Assembly (NCBI GenBank): GCA_946479825.1
Contig: CAMLHU010000054.1
Location: 1 to 10,308 of the forward strand
Direction of reading: 5' to 3'
DNA from: an uncultured Gemmatimonadota bacterium
Lineage (GTDB): Bacteria; Gemmatimonadota; Gemmatimonadetes; Gemmatimonadales; GWC2-71-9
Length of the DNA stretch: 10,308 nucleotides
Position numbers and translations under genes: made by a program. Under the pieces are notes generated by a model that had not been told where the DNA came from, ran no database searches, and saw only the letters and a program-made list of their open reading frames with translations. This document shows positions 6,459 to 10,308 of this stretch, piece by piece. Within the stretch, counting starts at the first letter, position 1, and the number at the start of each line of letters is the position of its first letter.

Positions 6459-6507
6459 TGCCACTTGCCACCTACCACCTGCCACTTGCCACCTACCACC
6501 TACCACC
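6459..6507 (+). repeat. TGCCACY/TACCACC heptamer array overlapping a gene end
   Basis: Seven heptamers in register: TGCCACT, TGCCACC, TACCACC, then the same three again, then one more TACCACC. The first six form two perfect 21-base copies (6459-6479, 6480-6500). The last units overlap the 3' end of the transporter gene on the minus strand, where TACCACC reads GGTGGTA and provides its final Trp codon and TAG stop. With the two features to the left, this fills the 6279-6492 gap; I see no gene there. Confidence 0.9.
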
Positions 6508-7179
6508 CGCGGCGCCTACCCACCACATCCCCACCGCGATCCCTGCGACACCGACGAGTCCTGCCAGCCGGCGGCCCCAGATCAGGGACCGCTCGGCGGC
6601 GGTGCGCATCGCGACGGCGGCGATGAAGGCGAAGACGGTCATCCCCGCGGTCACGCCCACCCCGAACGCCACCAGGTAACCGAATCCCACCGCACGGCTC
6701 GCGATGAGCGTCACTGGCACCAGCGCTACCACGCCAGTGGTGCCGGCCAGGCCGTGCAGCATCCCGACCAGGGTGATCCCGTGGCCGTGGGGATGGTCGT
6801 GCCCGTGCGCGTGTGCCAAGGCGCCGGCGCCGTGGTGATGGACGTGCGCGTGGTCCCCGTGTTCCCCGGCGGGGTGGAGGTGTAACTTCGAGGCGGAGCG
6901 CAGGGCCCAGACGCCGAGCCCGATGAGCAGGAACCCCACCACGACCTCGCCGAGCGCGTCGTAACGGTCGGGCCAGCGGACGCCGGTGGCGAGGAGGATC
7001 CCGCCCGCGAGGCAGACGCTGATCGAGTGGCCGACGCCCCACCGCGCGCCGAAGCCGGCGGCGGTGGCGAGCGCGGGCCGGCGGCTCACGAACGTGGTGA
7101 CCGCCAGCATATGGTCCACCTCGAGCGCGTGCAGGAAGCCCAGCACGGCGGCGGTGCCCAGCGTGACCCAGATCTCCAC
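6493..7179 (-). CDS. Nickel/cobalt-type transporter (UreH/NicO-like membrane protein)
   Basis: A 228-residue polytopic membrane protein probably moving Ni2+ or Co2+ across the cytoplasmic membrane. The first helix carries HALEVDHMLAV (17-27), the H-x4-D-H signature of nickel/cobalt permeases, followed by GHS (50-52); a second GMLHGLAGT (139-147) opens the C-terminal half. Between them, residues 100-133 hold 14 histidines in HAHVHHH- and HGHDHPHGH-type runs, a metal-binding cytoplasmic or external loop typical of NicO/RcnA-like and UreH-like proteins. About six helices are predicted. The start is GTG with AAGGAAAGGG five bases upstream; the next Met would remove the metal motif. Import versus export, and Ni versus Co, cannot be decided; some annotations place such proteins in the TauE/SafE group. 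The stop falls within a heptamer array. Its start is 27 bases from divergent selD. Confidence 0.85.
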   Translation of the reverse strand: MEIWVTLGTAAVLGFLHALEVDHMLAVTTFVSRRPALATAAGFGARWGVGHSISVCLAGGILLATGVRWPDRYDALGEVVVGFLLIGLGVWALRSASKLHLHPAGEHGDHAHVHHHGAGALAHAHGHDHPHGHGITLVGMLHGLAGTTGVVALVPVTLIASRAVGFGYLVAFGVGVTAGMTVFAFIAAVAMRTAAERSLIWGRRLAGLVGVAGIAVGMWWVGAAGGRW

Positions 7180-7184
7180 GGTGT

Positions 7185-7194
7185 CCCTTTCCTT
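7185..7194 (-). promoter_or_regulatory. Ribosome binding site fixing the GTG start of the transporter
   Basis: On the minus strand AAGGAAAGGG ends five bases before GTG at 7179. It supports GTG as the start, and it lies in the 27-base space shared with selD. Confidence 0.65.
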
Positions 7195-7206
7195 CAGGCG
7201 GTGACG

Positions 7207-8271
7207 ATGCCCGACGCGCCGCGCGACCAGCGCCCGACGATCCGGCTGACGACGCTTTCGCACGGCGCGGGTTGAGCCTGCAAGCTCGGCTCCGCCGAGT
7301 TGGCGCAGGTCCTGCGCCGCCTGCCCCCGATCGCCGACCCGCGGGTCCTGGTGGACGCCGCCTCGCGGGACGACGCAGCCGTGTTCCGGCTCGACCCGGA
7401 CCGGGCGCTCGTCGCCACGGTGGACTTCTTCACGCCCATCGTGGACGACGCCTACGACTGGGGCCGGATCGCCGCCGCCAACGCGCTCTCCGACGTGTAC
7501 GCGATGGGCGCGCGCCCGCTCTTCGCGCTCAACCTCGTCGGCTGGCCCCGCGGCACGCTCCCGTTCGAGCTGCTGGGCGAGGTGCAGCGCGGCGCGGCGG
7601 ACGTCGCCGCGGCGGCGGGGTGCCTCCTCGTGGGCGGCCATTCGGTGGACGACCCCGAACCCAAGTTCGGCCTCGCGGTGATCGGCGAGGCGCATCCCGA
7701 CCGGCTGCTCACCAACGCCGCCGGGCGGCCGGGCGACGCCCTGGTGCTCACCAAGCCGCTCGGCACCGGCGTGCTCACCACCGCGCTCAAGCGGGAGCTG
7801 CTCGACGCGGAGGCGCTCCGCCCCGCGGTGGCGACCATGACCGCGCTCAACGACGGGGCGATGCGCGCCGCGCTGGCGCAGGGGGTGCGCTGCGCCACCG
7901 ACGTGACCGGCTTCGGCCTCCTGGGCCACCTCGCCAACGTGCTCCGGGGGAGCGGGCTCGCGGCGGAGCTCCACGTCGACGCCCTGCCGATCCTCCCCCG
8001 CGCGCTGGCGCTGGCCGACCAGGGGGTCGTCCCCGGCGGCACGGAGCGGAATTATAAGGCCGCGGACCAGGTGACGTGGGCCGCGGACGTGACCCGGTCG
8101 GAGCGGCTGCTCTGCTGCGACGCGCAGACCTCGGGGGGCCTCCTCCTGGCCGTGCCGCCCGACCGGGCGGCGGCGCTCGTCGCGGCGCTCGAGGCCGAAC
8201 GCACGCCGGCGGCCGCCGTGATCGGCCGCCTGGTGGCCGGCCGCGCGGGCGACGTGACCGTCACCCGCTGA
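7207..8271 (+). CDS. selD: Selenide, water dikinase SelD containing selenocysteine (TGA recoded)
   Basis: Makes selenophosphate from selenide and ATP, the selenium donor for selenocysteine and selenouridine. Read through the TGA at 7273-7275 the product is 354 residues, normal for SelD (E. coli about 347). The N-terminus IRLTTLSHGAG-U-ACKL (12-27) aligns with E. coli IRLTQYSHGAGCGCKI, putting Sec23 at catalytic Cys17 and K26 at Lys20. Further matches are RDDAAVF (54-60), TVDFFTPIVD (71-80), GRIAAANALSDVYAMG (86-101), GGHS (143-146), TDVTGFGLLGHL (231-242), VPGGTERN (275-282) and CDAQTSGG (304-311); the metal-binding Asp residues D56, D73, D96 and D232 are all present. A gene caller would likely start at TTG 7300 and lose the catalytic loop. 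ATG 7207 is the preferred start; GTG 7201 in frame is possible. A hairpin directly after TGA fits a bacterial SECIS. The second TGA at 8269 is the true stop. Confidence 0.93.
7277..7309 (+). promoter_or_regulatory. Candidate bacterial SECIS hairpin downstream of the selD TGA
   Basis: Immediately after TGA (7273-7275), CCTGC (7277-7281) pairs with GCAGG (7305-7309), and an upper stem CTCGGC (7285-7290) pairs with GCCGAG (7294-7299) across a TCC loop, extendable by a G-U and an A-U pair. The apical loop lies 15 bases past the TGA. Bacterial SECIS elements sit within the coding region at about this distance and bind SelB. The small loop could widen by opening the top G-C pairs, which would expose a G. 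Confidence 0.65.
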
Positions 8272-8296
8272 CCTTCAGCTTCAGCCGAGTCTCGTG

Positions 8297-8515
8297 ATGC
8301 GGTGGACCGCGGAACGGATGGACCAGCTCGAGCGCGCCGTGCGCGACGGGCTCCGGGTGGCGCTCTCGCGGCGCGGGTCGGAGTTCATCGTGGTGGCGAG
8401 CCGGATCGTGTCGGTGCGCTCGCGCGACGCGCTGGTGGGGCGGCTCCCGATGACGGGCGAGGAGCTCACCTTCCCGCTCGACGAGCTCGACGGTTTCAGC
8501 ATCCTGAGCGCTTGA
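8297..8515 (+). CDS. Small conserved-looking protein, unrecognised
   Basis: I do not recognise this 72-residue product. Composition is realistic: an N-terminal helix (MDQLERAVRDGLRVALSR, 8-25), then alternating hydrophobic strands (EFIVVASRIVSV, 29-40; ALVGRLPM, 44-51) and an acidic end, FPLDELDGFSIL (59-70), suggesting a small helix plus beta-sheet domain. Start choice is weak: GTG at 8294, ATG at 8297 and ATG at 8318 are all in frame, and none has a good Shine-Dalgarno site. It follows selD by 25 bases on the same strand and precedes the stress-protein gene by 31, so may be co-transcribed with both. The repeated basic-then-acidic pattern and the mention-worthy DELDGF end might reflect a nucleic-acid or protein-binding role, but that is speculation. 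Confidence 0.65.
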   Translation: MRWTAERMDQLERAVRDGLRVALSRRGSEFIVVASRIVSVRSRDALVGRLPMTGEELTFPLDELDGFSILSA

Positions 8516-8531
8516 CGCCGGCGGTCCGGCG
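8516..8531 (+). terminator. Short GC hairpin after a stop codon, no T-run
   Basis: CGCCGG (8516-8521) pairs perfectly with CCGGCG (8526-8531) around CGGT, beginning one base after the stop of the small protein. No T-run follows, so intrinsic termination is doubtful; it may only be a mRNA stem ahead of the stress-protein start. Confidence 0.25.
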
Positions 8532-8546
8532 GGGCACCCTCCAAGC

Positions 8547-9314
8547 ATGTTCACCCGGCTCGTGGTGGGACTCGACGGCTCCGGCGCCTCGCGGGTGGCG
8601 CTGGCGCAGGCCATCGCGCTGGGCCAGCGGTTCCGCTCGCGGCTCCTGCTGGCCCACGTGAGCCGCCCGGCCGGCGTGGCGGCGGCGGAGGGGCCGGGCC
8701 GGGACACCGGGGCGTTCACGCTGTCGATCCTGGAGGAGGCGGCGGCCGCGGCGGCGGAGGCGGGGCTGCAGGGGGAGATGCTGCAGCGCCACGGCGACGT
8801 GGTGGACCAGCTGGTCGCGCTGGCGCACGAGGCCGACGCGGTGTTCGTGGGCCGGATGGGGCTCCGGGGCCAGGACCCGCTGGGCCCCGACACTCGCGCG
8901 CTCGTCCGCCGGTGCCCGGTGCCGGTGGTCGTGAGCGCCACGACCGTCTCGGCCTTCGCCCGGTGCGCGGTGGCCTACGACGGCGAGGGGACCAGCCAGC
9001 GGGCGCTGGCGTTCGCGGCGCGGTTCGCCGGGATCGGCGGCGGGCGCCTCGAGGTCATCACCGCCGGCGACGACGAAGCGCGCGGGCGCGCGACCCTCGC
9101 CCGCGCCTCCGCCGCGCTGTCGGAAAGCCCCATCCGGTTCGCCACCCACTTCGCTCCCGGGGCGATCGGCCCCGCGGTGGCGCGCCTCGTGGGCACGCTC
9201 GGCTGCGACGCGCTGGTGACCGGCGCCCACCGCACCGACGGCCGCAGCAGCGTCCCGTCCCACACCGAAGAGCTCCTCCGGGCCACCGACCTTGCCGTCG
9301 TGGTCCATCCCTGA
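8547..9314 (+). CDS. Tandem two-domain universal stress protein (UspA family)
   Basis: A 255-residue cytoplasmic protein made of two UspA-like domains, 1-130 and about 138-255. Domain 1 opens with TRLVVGLDGSGASRVALAQA (3-22), the usual first strand, Asp and helix, and ends with ADAVFVGRMG (96-105) and PVPVVVSA (124-131). Domain 2 has RCAVAYDGEGTSQRALAFAA (139-158) and DALVTGAHRTDG (221-232), then DLAVVVHP. The ATP-binding signature G-2x-G-9x-G-(S/T) is altered in domain 1, where GPDT occupies the GS region with shorter spacing, and is not recognisable in domain 2, so nucleotide binding is doubtful. Tandem Usp proteins generally act in stress survival, but ligand and trigger are unknown. There is no clear Shine-Dalgarno site before the ATG; the gene follows the small protein by 31 bases and precedes the RNase H-like gene by 19. 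Confidence 0.9.
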   Translation: MFTRLVVGLDGSGASRVALAQAIALGQRFRSRLLLAHVSRPAGVAAAEGPGRDTGAFTLSILEEAAAAAAEAGLQGEMLQRHGDVVDQLVALAHEADAVFVGRMGLRGQDPLGPDTRALVRRCPVPVVVSATTVSAFARCAVAYDGEGTSQRALAFAARFAGIGGGRLEVITAGDDEARGRATLARASAALSESPIRFATHFAPGAIGPAVARLVGTLGCDALVTGAHRTDGRSSVPSHTEELLRATDLAVVVHP

Positions 9315-9333
9315 CGTCCCCCGCCATAACGAG

Positions 9334-9954
9334 ATGCCCTCACTTCCCATCGCAGTGGTCCACCTGGACGAATCGTGCCTCGGCAACGGCAAGGAAGGCG
9401 CGAACCCGGGTGGCGCCGGTGGCCTGGTCGAGATCCGCCACGGCGGCGAGCTCGTCCGGCGCGACTTCTTCATCCACGCCCCCGCCACCACCAACAACCG
9501 GATGGCGCTCTCGAGCGCGATCGCCGCGCTCCAGCTCCTGGCCCAGAAGGAGAAGCGGCTCCGGGTGCTGCTGATCTCGGATTCCGAGTACCTGGTGAAG
9601 GGCGTGCGCGAGTGGGCGCCGGGGTGGATGGCGCGGGGATGGAAGCGAAAGGCCGGGCCGATCGAGAACCTCGAGCTCTGGCAGGCGCTGATGAAGTCCA
9701 CCGGCCTCCACGAGGCGCAGTGGACGTGGGTGCGCGGCCACGCCGGCCACCCCAAGAACGAATACGTCAACGACCTCGCCGTCGGCGCCGCGACGAAGCA
9801 GGAGACCTCGCAGGGGCTCGTCGAGTCGGGCTTCAGCGCCTGGCTCACCGCCCAGCGGGCCAAACGGAAGTACCAGGACTATGACCCCGACGCCGCGTTC
9901 GACGCGCTGGCGGAACGGCTGGCAGAGGGAGCGAGGTTCGCGGTGGCGGAGTGA
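9334..9954 (+). CDS. RNase HI-like protein with altered catalytic residues
   Basis: A 206-residue RNase H-fold protein aligning along its length to E. coli RNase HI, which cuts the RNA strand of RNA-DNA hybrids. Shared parts: HLDESCLGNG (10-19, D12 = Asp10), GGAGG (26-30), TTNNRMAL (52-59), ISDSEYLVKG (81-90, D83 = Asp70), the basic handle GWMARGWKRK (97-106), IENLELWQAL (110-119) and WVRGHAGHPKNEYVNDLA (132-149, H136 = His124). Two of the four catalytic carboxylates differ: Glu48 is A58 and Asp134 is N146. Acidic residues appear beside both D12 (E13) and N146 (D147). An insert of about eight residues (KEGANP) widens the first loop, and a charged tail of about 45 residues follows the core. 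ATG 9334 is preferred over in-frame ATG 9292, which falls inside the stress-protein gene. Activity may be altered or absent; fold assignment is firm. Confidence 0.88.
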   Translation: MPSLPIAVVHLDESCLGNGKEGANPGGAGGLVEIRHGGELVRRDFFIHAPATTNNRMALSSAIAALQLLAQKEKRLRVLLISDSEYLVKGVREWAPGWMARGWKRKAGPIENLELWQALMKSTGLHEAQWTWVRGHAGHPKNEYVNDLAVGAATKQETSQGLVESGFSAWLTAQRAKRKYQDYDPDAAFDALAERLAEGARFAVAE

Positions 9955-9962
9955 GGGAGCGC

Positions 9963-9978
9963 CGTCGGCTATCCGACG
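9963..9978 (+). terminator. Short hairpin downstream of the RNase H-like gene
   Basis: CGTCGG (9963-9968) pairs with CCGACG (9973-9978) around CTAT, eight bases after the stop. A second weak stem, AAGGG (9985-9989) with CCCTT (9995-9999), follows. Neither has a T-run, so termination is only a possibility. Confidence 0.25.
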
Positions 9979-10027
9979 CGGGAGAAGGGGCATTCCCTTG
10001 CGTTGCGGCAATCGGGCCCCGAGCTTT

Positions 10028-10083
10028 GACGCATGGACGCATGGACGCATGGACGCGTGGACGCGTGGACGAATCGACGGATA
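10028..10083 (+). repeat. Octamer tandem array (GACGCATG-type, 7 units)
   Basis: Seven 8-base units in register: GACGCATG three times, GACGCGTG twice, then the decayed GACGAATC and GACGGATA. The first five are nearly identical. It passes without a gap into a 7-base array. The surrounding stretch 9955-10116 contains no supported gene. Confidence 0.88.
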
Positions 10084-10107
10084 GCGGATAACGGATAGCG
10101 GATAGCG
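10080..10107 (+). repeat. Heptamer tandem array (GATAGCG, 4 units)
   Basis: GATAGCG, GATAACG, GATAGCG, GATAGCG follow directly on the octamer array, sharing its last GATA. The array ends nine bases before the GTG of the next gene, so it fills the position where a promoter and ribosome binding site would be expected. Confidence 0.88.
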
Positions 10108-10116
10108 ACCCCTCAC

Positions 10117-10308
10117 GTGACCGACCTCGACCTCCTGTATCGCCGCCTGGTGGACAACCTGATCGCGCTCGATCCGGCGCGGTTGCATCGTCCGTTGCAG
10201 CTGGCGGAGCTGTACCAGACGGTCCTCCCCTACCGCGCCAACCGGCGTGCGCTGGGGGTGGACTCGAGCGAGGACTACGACCTCCTCCTGCTCCGCTTCT
10301 GCAGCGGC
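10117..10308 (+). CDS. Unrecognised protein, N-terminal part (3' end cut by window)
   Basis: The frame is open from GTG 10117 to the window edge, giving 64 residues that begin (M)TDLDLLYRRLVDNLIALDP. The composition is that of a real, helix-rich soluble protein: repeated leucine-spaced helices (LLYRRLVDNLIAL, 6-18; LQLAELYQTVLPYRANRRAL, 27-46), then SSEDYDLLLLRFCSG (50-64). There is no signal peptide. A single Cys at 62 near a Gly could begin a metal or redox motif, but the rest is missing. I cannot name a family. There is no Shine-Dalgarno site: the nine bases before GTG separate it from a heptamer repeat array, so a leaderless transcript or a different start further downstream (for example a Leu/Val codon) remains possible. 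Confidence 0.65.
   Translation, partial: MTDLDLLYRRLVDNLIALDPARLHRPLQLAELYQTVLPYRANRRALGVDSSEDYDLLLLRFCSG

Noticed and set aside
6279..6507. Possible CRISPR array or insertion element
   Set aside because: The repeats are contiguous 7- or 21-base units without unique spacers, and there is no cas gene, transposase or terminal inverted repeat pair with target duplication.
7300..8271. SelD starting at TTG 7300
   Set aside because: It would drop the catalytic Sec/Cys-Lys loop and IRLT strand, which are present in frame just upstream across the TGA.
9881..10084. Small plus-strand open frame running through the octamer array
   Set aside because: Its end is just translated repeat (WTHGRMDAW-like), and its start lies inside the RNase H-like gene in another phase.

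Overview
The window is very GC-rich bacterial chromosome with strong G/C preference at third codon positions, tight gene packing, several starts without a clear Shine-Dalgarno site, and short 7- and 8-base tandem repeat arrays in the only two sizeable non-coding gaps. Together with the types of protein present this suggests a Gemmatimonadota-like or other high-GC soil/sediment bacterium; that placement is inference from style, not from a marker gene. Nothing looks like phage, transposon or CRISPR.

Left block (1-3510, minus strand): a translationally coupled trehalose operon read right to left: otsA (trehalose-6-phosphate synthase), otsB (trehalose-6-phosphate phosphatase, apparently with a CTG start) and a family GH15 glucoamylase/trehalase cut by the window edge. 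OtsA joins glucose to glucose-6-phosphate, OtsB removes the phosphate, and the GH15 enzyme could recycle trehalose or other alpha-glucosides. A divergent promoter region (3511-3676) separates this from the next block.

Middle block (3677-6278, plus strand): three overlapping genes. The first is a lipoprotein with an amidohydrolase fold in which every metal ligand I can align has been replaced (a likely pseudoenzyme). The second is a 119-residue membrane protein, and the third a soluble helical protein resembling alpha/alpha-toroid (prenyltransferase/terpene-cyclase-like) repeat proteins. Their function together is unknown. They end at a repeat-filled gap (6279-6492) holding G-rich heptamer arrays, two 21-base tandem duplications and a 29-base hairpin.

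Right block (6493-10308): a nickel/cobalt-type transporter (minus) diverges from selD (plus) with only 27 bases between starts. selD is itself a selenoprotein gene: an in-frame TGA at 7273-7275 occupies the catalytic Cys/Sec position and a hairpin follows it at once, so the organism very probably decodes selenocysteine. Next come a small unknown protein, a two-domain universal stress protein, an RNase HI-like protein with an altered active site, a second repeat-filled gap (9955-10116), and the start of an unrecognised gene that runs off the right edge.

The observations most worth checking are the selenocysteine-containing SelD, the metal-site-less amidohydrolase lipoprotein with its two coupled partners, the RNase H with two of four catalytic carboxylates changed, and the heptamer arrays, one of which supplies the stop codon of the transporter gene.
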